A DNA stretch of 64,000 nt from Simplicispira sedimenti (GCF_022760965.1 NZ_JAKVIJ010000014.1:26560-90559); one strand, 5' to 3'; positions 1 through 9,010 are shown, counted from the first letter of the stretch. Made by a program: numbers and translations. The notes: a model not told the origin generated them from the sequence alone.

Positions 1-837
1 GTTGCCTGGACGCTCGACATCGCCGCTGACCGAGAAGATCTTGGTGCCACCGTTGTTGGGCTTGCCGCAGGCCAGGTAGGCTGCGCCACCGTTGCGGATG
101 ATCCAGGGCACCGCAGCAAAGGTCTCGGTGTTGTTGATGGTGGTGGGCTTGCCATACAAACCGAAGCTGGCAGGGAACGGCGGCTTGAAGCGCGGCTGGC
201 CCTTTTTGCCTTCCAGCGATTCGAGCAAAGCGGTTTCCTCGCCGCAGATGTAGGCACCGAAACCATGGTGGGCATGCAACTGGAAGCTGAAGTTGCTGCC
301 CAGGATGTTGCTGCCCAGGTAGCCCGCTGCGCGCGCCTCTTCCAGTGCCGCCTCGAAGCGCTCGTACACCTGGAAAATCTCGCCGTGGATGTAGTTGTAA
401 CCCACGCTAATACCCATCGCAAAGCCGGCAATGATCATGCCTTCAATCACGATGTGGGGGTTGAACATCAGGATGTCGCGGTCCTTGCAGGTCCCCGGCT
501 CTCCCTCGTCGGAGTTGCACACCAGGTACTTCTGACCCGGGAACTGGCGCGGCATGAAGCTCCACTTCAGCCCGGTGGGAAATCCAGCGCCCCCCCGACC
601 GCGCAGGCCGGACTCCTTGACGGTGGCAATCACCTGATCCTGATTGAGACCTTCGCCCCCATCCTTGCCCAGAATTTTCCTCAGTGCCTGGTAGCCACCG
701 CGCGCCTCATAGTCCTGCAGACGCCAGTTGGAGCCATTCAGGCCAGCGTAAATTTGCGGATCAATGTGCCGATCGTGGAAGCAGGTTTCCACACCGGTGG
801 CCTGAAACTGGGAGAGCACCTGTGCTGCCGTGGTCAT
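1..837 (-). CDS. nuoF: NADH-quinone oxidoreductase subunit F, partial (C-terminus beyond window)
   Basis: The reading frame opens at ATG 837 and runs off the left edge (279 codons present). This subunit of complex I's peripheral arm binds FMN and one [4Fe-4S] cluster and accepts hydride from NADH. The translation contains SGLRGRGGAGFPTGLKW (NADH/FMN-binding glycine-rich loop), CNSDEGEPGTCKDRD and GAYICGEETALLESLEG, all classic NuoF motifs. The C-terminal cluster cysteines lie outside the window. The start overlaps the nuoE stop by one base (TAATG), so translation is probably coupled. It is part of the nuo operon on the minus strand. Confidence 0.96.
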   Translation of the reverse strand, partial: MTTAAQVLSQFQATGVETCFHDRHIDPQIYAGLNGSNWRLQDYEARGGYQALRKILGKDGGEGLNQDQVIATVKESGLRGRGGAGFPTGLKWSFMPRQFPGQKYLVCNSDEGEPGTCKDRDILMFNPHIVIEGMIIAGFAMGISVGYNYIHGEIFQVYERFEAALEEARAAGYLGSNILGSNFSFQLHAHHGFGAYICGEETALLESLEGKKGQPRFKPPFPASFGLYGKPTTINNTETFAAVPWIIRNGGAAYLACGKPNNGGTKIFSVSGDVERPGN

Positions 838-1325
838 TATTTGCCCTCCGCAGTACGCAGGTTGTCGACCAACTGATCGAGCTTCTCGCCACTCATGAAA
901 CTGCACATGCTGCGGTCATTGACCAGCATGACGGGCGCATCGGCGCAGGCGCCCAGGCACTCGCACTCTTGCAGGGTGAACATGCCGTCGGCGGTGGTCT
1001 CGCCTGCCGCAATGCCGAGCTTGTGTTCCAGATGTTCCAGGGCCTTGCCACCATCGCGCAGCAGACAAGGCAGGTTGGTACAGACGTTGAGCTTGTACTT
1101 GCCCACCGGCTGCTGGTTGTACATGTTGTAGAAGGTCGTCACCTCGTGGACGGCGATCTCGGGCATGCCCAGGTACTCGGCAATGCCCGCCTCGCTCTCC
1201 TGGCTCACATAGCCCTGCTCTTGCTGCACGATGGCCAGGCAGGCCATCACGGCAGACTGCTTCTGCTCTGCCGGGTACTTGGCCACTTCACGCGCAAAGC
1301 GCGCCTTGGTCGCTTCAGAAATCAT
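837..1325 (-). CDS. nuoE: NADH-quinone oxidoreductase subunit E
   Basis: 162 aa, the thioredoxin-fold [2Fe-2S] subunit of the NADH dehydrogenase module of complex I. The four cluster ligands are visible as C82-x4-C87 and C123-x3-C127, within VCTNLPC and CLGAC. The length is normal for the family. The ATG overlaps the nuoD stop (ATGA), and the stop overlaps the nuoF start by one base. This gives tight translational coupling inside the nuoABCDEF operon. Confidence 0.97.
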   Translation of the reverse strand: MISEATKARFAREVAKYPAEQKQSAVMACLAIVQQEQGYVSQESEAGIAEYLGMPEIAVHEVTTFYNMYNQQPVGKYKLNVCTNLPCLLRDGGKALEHLEHKLGIAAGETTADGMFTLQECECLGACADAPVMLVNDRSMCSFMSGEKLDQLVDNLRTAEGK

Positions 1326-2575
1326 CGGTCAATCTCCCCGAACACGATATCCATGGTGCCGATGATGGCGATCACGTCGGCCAGCATGTGGCCGCGCGCC
1401 ATTTCGTCCATGGTGGCCAGGTGTGCGAAACCGGGGGCGCGGATCTTCATGCGGTAAGGCTTGTTCGCACCGTCACTGACCAGATAAATACCAAACTCAC
1501 CCTTGGGGTGCTCCACGGCAGCGTAGGCCTCACCCTCGGGCACATGGAAACCTTCGGAGAACAGCTTGAAGTGGTGGATCAGGTCTTCCATGCCGAACTT
1601 CATGCGATCCCGTGCGGGCGGCGCCACCTTGTGGTTGTCGGTGATGACCGGACCGGGATTGGCACGCAGCCAGTCCACGCACTGCTTGATGATGCGGTTG
1701 GACTCGCGCATCTCCTGCACGCGCACCAGGTAGCGGTCGTAGCAGTCGCCCGTCTTGCCCAGGGGGATGTCGAAATCGACGCGGTCGTAAACCTCGTAGG
1801 GCTGGGTCTTGCGCAGGTCCCAGGCAATGCCGGAGCCGCGCAGCATGGGGCCGGTCATGCCCAGGTTCAGGGCGCGCTCGGGGGTGACCACGCCAATGCC
1901 CACGGTTCGCTGCTTCCAGATGCGGTTGTCGGTGAGCAGGGTTTCATACTCATCCACATAGCCGGGGAAGCGGCGGGTGAAATCCTCGATGAAGTCCAGC
2001 AGCGAACCCTGGCGGTTGGCGTTGCGCTCCTGCACTGCTTTGGCACTGCGGATACGGCTTTCCTGGTGCTGGGGCATGGAATCAGGAAGATCGCGGTACA
2101 CGCCGCCCGGCCGGAAATACGCTGCGTGCATGCGCGCGCCCGACACGGCTTCGTACATGTCGAACAGGTCTTCACGCTCGCGGAAGGTGTAAATCAGGAT
2201 GGTGGAACTGCCGCAGTCGTTGCCGTGCGAACCCAGCCACATCAGGTGGTTGAGCAATCGCGTGATTTCCGAGAACATCACACGGATGTACTGCGCGCGC
2301 AGCGGCACTTCGATGCCCAGCAACTTTTCAATGGCCAGGCAGTAGGCATGCTCGTTGCACATCATGGACACGTAGTCCAAGCGGTCCATGTAAGGCAGCG
2401 ATTGCAGGAAAGTCTTGTGCTCGGCCAGCTTTTCGGTGCCGCGGTGCAGCAGACCGATGTGCGGGTCGGCGCGCTGGACGACCTCGCCGTCGAGTTCCAG
2501 CACCAAGCGCAGCACGCCGTGGGCTGCAGGGTGCTGCGGACCGAGGTTGAGAGAGTAGTTCTTGATTTCAGCCAT
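1322..2575 (-). CDS. nuoD: NADH-quinone oxidoreductase subunit D (49 kDa subunit)
   Basis: 417 aa, the quinone-site subunit of complex I, related to the large subunit of [NiFe] hydrogenases but without metal ligands. Recognised by the N-terminal NLGPQHPAAHGVLRLVLELD and the later GMTGPMLRGSG and KTGDCYDRY segments, and by the conserved C-terminus IIGTMDIVFGEIDR. NuoC and NuoD are separate genes here, unlike the fused form of E. coli. The stop overlaps the nuoE start by four bases, and nuoC lies 27 bp upstream. Confidence 0.98.
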   Translation of the reverse strand: MAEIKNYSLNLGPQHPAAHGVLRLVLELDGEVVQRADPHIGLLHRGTEKLAEHKTFLQSLPYMDRLDYVSMMCNEHAYCLAIEKLLGIEVPLRAQYIRVMFSEITRLLNHLMWLGSHGNDCGSSTILIYTFREREDLFDMYEAVSGARMHAAYFRPGGVYRDLPDSMPQHQESRIRSAKAVQERNANRQGSLLDFIEDFTRRFPGYVDEYETLLTDNRIWKQRTVGIGVVTPERALNLGMTGPMLRGSGIAWDLRKTQPYEVYDRVDFDIPLGKTGDCYDRYLVRVQEMRESNRIIKQCVDWLRANPGPVITDNHKVAPPARDRMKFGMEDLIHHFKLFSEGFHVPEGEAYAAVEHPKGEFGIYLVSDGANKPYRMKIRAPGFAHLATMDEMARGHMLADVIAIIGTMDIVFGEIDR

Positions 2576-2602
2576 GATGGATCACTGAAAAGCACTCAGG
2601 CC

Positions 2603-3211
2603 TCAGTGCAGGCCTCCGTAGTTTTCTTCGCGGATGATGCGTGGCGTGATCTCACGCGGCTCGATGCTGACTGGCTCATACATCACGCGGCGTTGATCGG
2701 CGTCGTAGCGCATTTCCACATGACCCGACAGCGGGAAGTCCTTGCGGAACGGGTGGCCGATGAAACCATAGTCCGTGAGGATACGGCGCAGGTCGTTGTG
2801 CCCTTCGAACACGATACCGAACAGGTCGAACGCCTCGCGCTCAAACCATGCCGCAGAAGCCCACAGGCCCGTGACCGACGCCACCACCGGCATATCGTCC
2901 TGAGGACAGAACACGCGCACCCGCACACGCTGGTTGAGGGAAACAGACAACAGGTGCGATACCACGGCGTAGCGCGGACCCTCGTTCACGCGATCCGCAT
3001 ACGCAGAATAGTCGAGGCCGCACAGGTCAATGAGCTGTTCGAAGCGGCAGGTGGGCGCATCGCGCAGCAACTGCATGGCGTGCAAATACTGGTCGGCGGC
3101 AACCACCACGGTGACTTCACCACGGGCGAGGGTCACAGAACGGGCCAGCGCACCCAGCGCCTGGGCAATGTGATCCCTGAGTTCCTCGGGTCGAATGGCA
3201 ACAGATGTCAT
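2603..3211 (-). CDS. nuoC: NADH-quinone oxidoreductase subunit C (30 kDa subunit)
   Basis: About 202 aa from ATG 3211. This start is chosen over an upstream in-frame one because GGGGAGGG lies a few bases before it and it clears the nuoB stop. NuoC joins the quinone module to the NADH-oxidising arm. The family signature is seen in the segment WFEREAFDLFGIVFEGHNDL, followed by the GFIGHPFRKDFP motif. Sits between nuoB (10 bp gap) and nuoD. Confidence 0.95.
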   Translation of the reverse strand: MTSVAIRPEELRDHIAQALGALARSVTLARGEVTVVVAADQYLHAMQLLRDAPTCRFEQLIDLCGLDYSAYADRVNEGPRYAVVSHLLSVSLNQRVRVRVFCPQDDMPVVASVTGLWASAAWFEREAFDLFGIVFEGHNDLRRILTDYGFIGHPFRKDFPLSGHVEMRYDADQRRVMYEPVSIEPREITPRIIREENYGGLH

Positions 3212-3221
3212 AGCCCTCCCC

Positions 3222-3701
3222 TCAGGCGCGTGCAATGGTGTTGGTGCGGCGGATCTTCTGCTGCAGCTGGATGATGCCGTAGATCAGCGCCTCGGCCGTG
3301 GGCGGGCAGCCCGGCACGTACACATCCACCGGCACGATGCGATCGCAGCCACGCACCACGGAATAGCTGTAGTGGTAGTAGCCACCACCGTTGGCGCAAG
3401 AGCCCATGGAGAGCACCCAGCGCGGCTCGCTCATCTGGTCGTACACCTTGCGCAGTGCAGGCGCCATCTTGTTGCACAGCGTGCCGGCCACAATCATCAG
3501 ATCGGACTGACGAGGGCTGGCGCGGAACACCTCGGCGCCAAAGCGACCAATGTCGTAGCGCGCTGCGGCTGCGTGCATCATCTCGACCGCACAGCACGCC
3601 AAGCCAAACGTCATGGGCCAGAGCGAACCCGTCTTGGCCCAGTTCACCACGGAGTCATAGCTCGTGGTGATGAAGCCTTCCTTCATCACGCCTTCAATCA
3701 T
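3222..3701 (-). CDS. nuoB: NADH-quinone oxidoreductase subunit B
   Basis: 159 aa, carries the terminal N2 [4Fe-4S] cluster that hands electrons to ubiquinone. The ligands C36, C37, C102 and C132 are visible in LACCAVEM, GSCANGGGYY and PGCPPTAEAL. The length and motif spacing are typical of proteobacterial NuoB. nuoA lies 24 bp upstream and nuoC 10 bp downstream. Confidence 0.98.
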   Translation of the reverse strand: MIEGVMKEGFITTSYDSVVNWAKTGSLWPMTFGLACCAVEMMHAAAARYDIGRFGAEVFRASPRQSDLMIVAGTLCNKMAPALRKVYDQMSEPRWVLSMGSCANGGGYYHYSYSVVRGCDRIVPVDVYVPGCPPTAEALIYGIIQLQQKIRRTNTIARA

Positions 3702-3725
3702 TGCGTCGTTCCTCGTGCTAGCCGA

Positions 3726-4085
3726 TCATTCCCAATCCAGGGCGCCTTTTTTCCACTCGTAGGCAAAACCCACGACCAGAACGGCCAGAAAAATCACCAC
3801 GGCCACAAAGCCGGTCACGCCCACCTCCTGCAGCGAGACCGCCCAGGGGAACAGAAAGGCAATTTCCAGATCGAAAAGAATGAAAAGAATGGCGACGAGG
3901 TAGTAGCGCACATCGAATTTCATGCGCGCATCTTCGAAGGCTTCGAAGCCACACTCGTAGGGGGAGTTTTTGGCAGGATCAGGGCGGTTGGGGCCGAGGA
4001 TGTACCCCAGAACCAGGGGCACGATACCCACCGCAATGCCAATCAAGATGAACAGGAGGACGGGGAGATATTGATCGAGGTTCAT
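3726..4085 (-). CDS. nuoA: NADH-quinone oxidoreductase subunit A
   Basis: 119 aa integral membrane subunit with three hydrophobic segments (about residues 6-28, 62-83 and 88-108). It contains the conserved SPYECGFEAFEDARMKFDVR loop, which surrounds the quinone tunnel in complex I. First gene of the nuo operon on the minus strand. A tRNA-Leu lies about 80 bp upstream on the same strand, so the operon may be read through from the secG/tRNA side or have a promoter in the short gap. Confidence 0.97.
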   Translation of the reverse strand: MNLDQYLPVLLFILIGIAVGIVPLVLGYILGPNRPDPAKNSPYECGFEAFEDARMKFDVRYYLVAILFILFDLEIAFLFPWAVSLQEVGVTGFVAVVIFLAVLVVGFAYEWKKGALDWE

Positions 4086-4166
4086 CTTGTGGATGCGCTC
4101 ACCGTGGAGCCTCGCCCGTCATGTCCGCAGGACGGAACACGCGGACAGGCCTGTTTGTATGTTGTT

Positions 4167-4251
4167 TGGTGCCGTCGGCGAGACTCGAACTCGCACAGCT
4201 TTCGCCACTACCCCCTCAAGATAGCGTGTCTACCAATTTCACCACGACGGC
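4167..4251 (-). tRNA. tRNA-Leu (anticodon GAG)
   Basis: 85 nt including an encoded 3' CCA. The acceptor stem GCCGTCG pairs with CGACGGC. The anticodon stem CTATC/GGTAG encloses the loop TTGAGGG, giving anticodon GAG. A long class II variable arm follows, as expected for leucine tRNAs, and the T-arm reads GTTCGAGTC. It lies between secG and nuoA on the same strand. Confidence 0.96.
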
Positions 4252-4363
4252 TTATCGTGTCTGGGTGGCATGAGGAACCACTTGGCTTTGGCTTCCCAGA
4301 CAGACTCAAATTCTACCCCGGAAAAACCCTGTTACGGTGTCCGGCGTCGCATTTCTTGTGTTT

Positions 4364-4759
4364 TTATTTCACAGGAATTTGACCTGCACCAGAAGCCGGA
4401 ACCACAGGTGCGGTAGCTGGTGCTGCGGCACCTGGAATGGCCGCCGCAGAGCCCGCATCGGGCGCCGCCGCAGGAGCAACGGCAGCCGGCGTCTCCAGCA
4501 CACTTCCCGTGCTGGCCGGACGTGCATTGCCAAAGTAGGCCAGCATCAGCGTGCAGACAAAAAACACCGCCGCCAACACCCCCGTGGTGCGCGACAGGAA
4601 GTTGGCACCACCCGACGCACCGAACAGACTGCCCGAGCTGCCGCTGCCAAACGCAGCACCCATATCGGCACCTTTGCCGTGCTGAATGAGGATCAGCCCA
4701 ATCATGCCCAAAGCGGCCAGGATCTGGACCGTCAACAACAAGTTCACTAGCAAGTTCAT
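4364..4759 (-). CDS. secG: Preprotein translocase subunit SecG
   Basis: 131 aa from ATG 4759. SecG stimulates SecYEG-mediated export at the inner membrane. Two transmembrane helices are seen (about residues 2-24 and 58-79) around the conserved cytoplasmic stretch LIQHGKGADMGAAFGSGSSG. The C-terminus is an Ala/Pro-rich low-complexity tail of about 45 residues, common in betaproteobacterial SecG. The Shine-Dalgarno is CAGGAG, inside a stretch that resembles one end of the window's palindromic repeat. tpiA lies directly upstream. Confidence 0.95.
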   Translation of the reverse strand: MNLLVNLLLTVQILAALGMIGLILIQHGKGADMGAAFGSGSSGSLFGASGGANFLSRTTGVLAAVFFVCTLMLAYFGNARPASTGSVLETPAAVAPAAAPDAGSAAAIPGAAAPATAPVVPASGAGQIPVK

Positions 4760-4800
4760 TCTTGAAATACTCCTGATTGAATAGCGTGTACCACCCGCCG

Positions 4801-5547
4801 TTATTGGGCTGCGGCAATAATTTGCAAAAAGTCTGCAGCCTTGAGCGAAGCACCGCCCACCAGACCGCCGTCGATATCGGGCTGGGCCAGCAACTGCGCC
4901 GCATTCGCGGCATTCATGCTGCCGCCGTACAGCAAGCGAATCTTGGCCGCATGGGGACTGGCCGCTGCAAGCTGCGCACGCAACACGGCATGCACCTGCT
5001 GCGCCTGCTCGGGCGTGGCGGTCTTGCCCGTGCCAATGGCCCAGACCGGCTCGTAGGCCACCACCACCTCGCTGATGCAATGGCCGTTGAGGTGAATCAC
5101 CGCCGCCAGTTGGCGACGCACCACCGCTTCGGTTTGCCCTGCTTCGCGTTCTTCCAGCGTTTCACCCACACACACGATGGGGGTGATACCTGCGGCCAGG
5201 GCGCGCTGGGCTTTCACAGCCACATGCACATCGGTCTCGCCATGGTACTGGCGGCGCTCCGAATGCCCCACCAACACATAACGTACCGCAAAGTCGCGCA
5301 GCATGGCTGCCGAGAACTCGCCCGTGTAAGCGCCGGACTCGTGTTGCGATACATCCTGCGCCGCCAAAGCCAGGCCAGAGCCCGCTGCCAGCGCCTGCAC
5401 CTGCGCCAGGTAGGGCGCAGGCACGGCCAGCGCCACATCACAGGCGGGGGCTGCGCCCACGCCATCGCGCAGCGCATGCACCAGCGCCTCGTTGGCAGCC
5501 AGGCTGCCGTTCATCTTCCAGTTGCCTGCAATGAGTTTTTTCATCAT
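4801..5547 (-). CDS. tpiA: Triosephosphate isomerase
   Basis: About 248 aa. Interconverts dihydroxyacetone phosphate and glyceraldehyde 3-phosphate in glycolysis. Visible are the N-terminal LIAGNWKMNG lysine loop, GHSERR (catalytic His) and VVVAYEPVWAIGTGK (catalytic Glu), followed by LYGGSMNAANA for phosphate binding. The start is uncertain among GTG 5553 and the adjacent ATGs at 5547 and 5544. The preceding oxidoreductase gene ends at 5550, so the two are adjacent or overlap slightly. Confidence 0.97.
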   Translation of the reverse strand: MMKKLIAGNWKMNGSLAANEALVHALRDGVGAAPACDVALAVPAPYLAQVQALAAGSGLALAAQDVSQHESGAYTGEFSAAMLRDFAVRYVLVGHSERRQYHGETDVHVAVKAQRALAAGITPIVCVGETLEEREAGQTEAVVRRQLAAVIHLNGHCISEVVVAYEPVWAIGTGKTATPEQAQQVHAVLRAQLAAASPHAAKIRLLYGGSMNAANAAQLLAQPDIDGGLVGGASLKAADFLQIIAAAQ

Positions 5548-5549
5548 GG

Positions 5550-6536
5550 TCACCAGGTCAAAACAATCTTGCCGATATGCCGGTTGGACTCCATCAGCGC
5601 ATGGGCCTGTGCCGCCTCATGGGCAGCAAAGCTGCGGTACACCACCGGACGCACGGCGCCCGATGCAAGCAAGGGCCACACACGCTCGCGCAAGGCGCGG
5701 GCGATGGCACCCTTGAAGGCCGTGGAGCGTGCCCGCAGCGTGGAGCCGGTAATGGTCATACGCCTGCGCAGCAGCTTGCCTGCATCAAATGCAGCCTGCA
5801 CCCCGCCCTGCACCGCGATGATGGCAATGCGCCCGTCTTCGGCAAGGCAATCGACCTCGCGCGCTACGTAATCGCCTGCCACCATGTCCAGCACCACATC
5901 AGCCCCCCTGCCCTGCGTGATGCGCATCACCTCGGCCACGAAGTCCTGGCTGCGGTAAGCGATCGCGTGATGCGCCCCCAAGGCCAGACAGGCAGCGCAT
6001 TTGTCCTCGCTCCCCGCCGTCGCGATGACGGTGGCACCGAATGCACGCCCGAGCTGGATGGCCACCACGCCAATGCCGCTGCTCCCACCCTGCACCAGCA
6101 AGGCTTCGCCCGCCTGCAAACGTGCGCGGTCAAAAACATTGCTCCAGACGGTGAAAAATGTTTCAGGCAACGAGGCCGCTTCGGCATCGGTCAAGCCCGC
6201 AGGGACCGGAAGGCACTGCTCCACCGGCGCCACGCACCACTGGGCATAGCCACCACCAGCCAACAGGGCACAGACACGATCCCCCGGCTGCAAGCCGTGC
6301 GCCGCCATGGCCTGCACATCCCCGGACTCGATCACACCCGCCGCCTCCAATCCCGGCAGATCGCTCGCGCCCGGCGGGGCGGGATAGTGGCCCTTGCGTT
6401 GCAGCACATCGGGGCGATTCACCCCGCTGGCCGCCACGCGGATCAGCACCTCGCCCACGCCCGGCACGGGCTGCGCGCGTTCGCACACGCGCAGCACCTC
6501 AGGGGCGCCAAAGGCGGAGATTTCGATGGCCTGCAT
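5550..6536 (-). CDS. NAD(P)H-quinone oxidoreductase, zinc-independent MDR superfamily (PIG3/QOR type)
   Basis: 328 aa from ATG 6536 (MQAIEISAFGAPEVL), the usual start for this family. An in-frame start at 6569 would use codons inside a repeat element and is less likely. Medium-chain dehydrogenase fold: N-terminal GroES-like domain with GVNRPDVLQRKGHYP, then a Rossmann domain with LVQGGSSGIGVVAIQLGRAF. The TIGR02824-like PIG3 group reduces quinones with NADPH; the exact substrate is not visible. Directly precedes tpiA in the same direction, which suggests co-transcription. Confidence 0.85.
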   Translation of the reverse strand: MQAIEISAFGAPEVLRVCERAQPVPGVGEVLIRVAASGVNRPDVLQRKGHYPAPPGASDLPGLEAAGVIESGDVQAMAAHGLQPGDRVCALLAGGGYAQWCVAPVEQCLPVPAGLTDAEAASLPETFFTVWSNVFDRARLQAGEALLVQGGSSGIGVVAIQLGRAFGATVIATAGSEDKCAACLALGAHHAIAYRSQDFVAEVMRITQGRGADVVLDMVAGDYVAREVDCLAEDGRIAIIAVQGGVQAAFDAGKLLRRRMTITGSTLRARSTAFKGAIARALRERVWPLLASGAVRPVVYRSFAAHEAAQAHALMESNRHIGKIVLTW

Positions 6537-6553
6537 GGAGGGCTCAGACTTGA

Positions 6554-6613
6554 TGCTATTTTTTGCCACTAGCGCCCGTGGATAGAGCGCAAGTAGCTAT
6601 CAAAATAATAGCA
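6554..6613 (-). repeat. Palindromic repeat element, copy 1
   Basis: About 60 bp with TGCTAT/ATAGCA ends and an inner GCGC-N-GCGC hairpin (gcgcccgtggatagagcgc). Matches other copies in the window in order: ATAGCA end, AGCTAT core, GCGC stem, final T/A-rich end. Lies between pnp and the quinone oxidoreductase, upstream of the latter's start. Confidence 0.7.
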
Positions 6614-6626
6614 TTCTATCAATGGA

Positions 6627-8867
6627 TCAGGACTGCATCTGGTCCTGGTTGCCGACCGTTTGCTGCTGTTGCTGCTGATCGGCACCCGGATCGCGGGGCT
6701 CGCGCACCTCGCGCGGTGCGCGCGGCTCGCGCTCACGGCGCTCTGCGGGGGCCGGGCGGTCGCTGAAGCCTGCAGGGCGCTCGGCCAGAGCCTTCATGGA
6801 CAGCTTGACACGGCCCTTCTCGTCGGTCTCCAGCACCTTGACCTTGACGATCTGGCCTTCGCTCAGGTAATCGGTGACCTTTTCCACGCGCTCGTGGGCG
6901 ATCTGGCTGATGTGCAGCAGACCATCCTTGCCGGGCAGCAGATTGATGAGGGCACCGAAGTCCAGGATCTTGGTGACCGGGCCTTCATAGACCTTGCCGA
7001 TTTCCACTTCGGCCGTGATCTGCTCGATGCGGCGCTTGGCTTCATCGGCCTTGGCGGCTTCGGTGGCGGCGATGGTGATGGTGCCGTCTTCCTCGATGTT
7101 GATCTGGCAGCCCGTTTCTTCGGTCAGCGCACGGATCACGGCGCCGCCCTTGCCGATCACGTCGCGGATCTTCTCGGGGTTGATCTTCATGGTGTAGAGC
7201 TTGGGCGCGAAGTTGGACACTTCGGTCTTGGCTTCACCCATGGCTTCTTGCATCTTGCCCAGGATGTGCATGCGCGCTTCCTTGGCTTGGGCCAGTGCGA
7301 CCTGCATGATTTCCTTGGTGATGCCCTGGATCTTGATGTCCATCTGCAGGGCGGTGATGCCGTTGGTCGTACCGGCCACCTTGAAGTCCATGTCGCCCAA
7401 GTGGTCCTCATCACCCAGGATGTCGGTCAGCACGGCGAAACGGTTGCCGTCCTTGATCAGGCCCATGGCGATGCCGGCCACGTGCGCCTTCATGGGCACG
7501 CCGGCGTCCATCAGAGACAGGCAACCGCCGCAGACGGAAGCCATCGACGAGGAGCCGTTGGATTCGGTGATTTCCGACACCACGCGCATGGTGTAGGGGA
7601 ATTCTTCCTTGCTCGGCAGGCAGGCCACCAGAGCGCGCTTGGCCAAGCGGCCGTGACCGATCTCGCGGCGCTTGGTGCTGCCCATGCGGCCCACTTCGCC
7701 AGTGGCAAAGGGAGGCATGTTGTAGTGCATCATGAAGCGGTCTTCGTACTCGCCGGCCAGCGCATCGATGCGCTGCGCATCGCGCTCGGTGCCCAGCGTG
7801 GTCACCACTAGCGCCTGGGTTTCACCCCGTGTGAACAGCGACGAGCCATGCGCACGCGGCAGCACGCTGCCACGGATTTCGATGGGGCGCACGGTGCGCG
7901 TGTCGCGGCCGTCGATACGGGGTTCGCCCGCCAGAATCTGGCTGCGCACGATGCGCGCTTCGATGTCGAACAGCATGCCTTCGACCTTGACGGCGTCGAA
8001 CTCGACACCGGCTTCCTTCAGGTCAGCCATGACCACGGCATAGGCTTCGCGGCAAGCGTGCGTGCGGGCCTGCTTGTTGCGGATCTGGTAGGCGGCGCGC
8101 AGCTTGTCCTCGGCCAGTTGGGTGACCTTGGCGATCAGCGCCTCGTCCTTGGCAGGGGCTTGCCATTCCCAGGCGGGCTTGCCAGCGTCACGCACCAGCT
8201 CGTGGATGGCGTTGATGGCGATCTTGCCCTGCTCGTGGCCAAACACCACGGCGCCCAGCATCACGTCCTCGGGCAGCTGCTGCGCTTCGGATTCGACCAT
8301 CAGCACGGCGGCCTCGGTGCCTGCCACGACCAGATCCATCTGGCTGTTCTTGCGCGCCGTCTGGCCAGGGTTGAGCACGTATTCCCCATTGATGTAACCC
8401 ACGCGGGCCGCGCCGATGGGACCGCTGAAGGGAATGCCGGAGACCGCCAGGGCAGCGCTCGAAGCGATCATGGCGGCAATGTCGGCATCGACCTCAGGGT
8501 TGAGCGACAGGGTGTGGATGACCACATGCACTTCGTTGAAGAAGCCTTCGGGGAACAGCGGACGGATCGGACGGTCGATCAGGCGGCTGGTCAGCGTTTC
8601 CAGTTCGCTGGGCTTGGCTTCACGCTTGAAGAAGCTGCCAGGGATCTTGCCGGCGGCGTAGGTCTTCTCGATGTAGTCCACCGTCAGCGGGAAGAAATCC
8701 TGGCCCGGCTTGGCCGACTTGGAGGCCACCACGGTGGCCAGCACCACGGTGTCGTCGATGTTCACCAGCACGGCGCCGGAGGCCTGGCGGGCGATTTCAC
8801 CCGTTTCCATGACGACGGTCTTGTCGCCCCACTGGAAAGACTTGGTAACTTTGTTGAAAATGCTCAT
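6627..8867 (-). CDS. pnp: Polyribonucleotide nucleotidyltransferase (PNPase)
   Basis: 746 aa. 3'-5' phosphorolytic exoribonuclease of the RNA degradosome. Two RNase PH domains are seen, with FFPLTVDYIEKTYAAGKIPG near the N-terminus and FMMHYNMPPFATGEVG plus SNGSSSMASVCGG in the second. A KH domain (IGKGGAVIRALTEETG) and an S1 domain (near VYEGPVTKILDFGALINLLP) follow. The C-terminal tail is extended, with a run of six glutamines. The Shine-Dalgarno CAGGAGCA lies inside a palindromic repeat directly upstream. rpsO upstream gives the standard rpsO-pnp order. Confidence 0.98.
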   Translation of the reverse strand: MSIFNKVTKSFQWGDKTVVMETGEIARQASGAVLVNIDDTVVLATVVASKSAKPGQDFFPLTVDYIEKTYAAGKIPGSFFKREAKPSELETLTSRLIDRPIRPLFPEGFFNEVHVVIHTLSLNPEVDADIAAMIASSAALAVSGIPFSGPIGAARVGYINGEYVLNPGQTARKNSQMDLVVAGTEAAVLMVESEAQQLPEDVMLGAVVFGHEQGKIAINAIHELVRDAGKPAWEWQAPAKDEALIAKVTQLAEDKLRAAYQIRNKQARTHACREAYAVVMADLKEAGVEFDAVKVEGMLFDIEARIVRSQILAGEPRIDGRDTRTVRPIEIRGSVLPRAHGSSLFTRGETQALVVTTLGTERDAQRIDALAGEYEDRFMMHYNMPPFATGEVGRMGSTKRREIGHGRLAKRALVACLPSKEEFPYTMRVVSEITESNGSSSMASVCGGCLSLMDAGVPMKAHVAGIAMGLIKDGNRFAVLTDILGDEDHLGDMDFKVAGTTNGITALQMDIKIQGITKEIMQVALAQAKEARMHILGKMQEAMGEAKTEVSNFAPKLYTMKINPEKIRDVIGKGGAVIRALTEETGCQINIEEDGTITIAATEAAKADEAKRRIEQITAEVEIGKVYEGPVTKILDFGALINLLPGKDGLLHISQIAHERVEKVTDYLSEGQIVKVKVLETDEKGRVKLSMKALAERPAGFSDRPAPAERREREPRAPREVREPRDPGADQQQQQQTVGNQDQMQS

Positions 8868-8870
8868 AGT

Positions 8871-8926
8871 TGCTCCTGATTTAATAGCTGGTTACGCAAT
8901 ACCAGCGGGCTCTGGCGGCCAATTCA
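8871..8926 (-). repeat. Palindromic repeat element, copy 2 (contains the pnp Shine-Dalgarno)
   Basis: About 56 bp, reading on the plus strand tgctcctgatttaatagctg, then a GCGC/AGCGGGCT middle and a ggcggccaattcag end. It matches the other copies in order and spacing. On the minus strand its end reads TCAGGAGCA five bases before the pnp ATG, so the repeat appears to supply the ribosome binding site. Confidence 0.6.
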
Positions 8927-9010
8927 GCAAACGATGCCATTCCAGTGAAACCGCCCGCGGAGTTCATTGGAATGACACAGCTTCGATCTGCTCGGCACAC
9001 CAGCAAAAGT

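Noticed and set aside
6657..6680. Trinucleotide run (tgctgctgttgctgctg) as a microsatellite of interest
   Set aside because: It only encodes the six-glutamine run at the C-terminus of PNPase; short and in a tail that varies among species.
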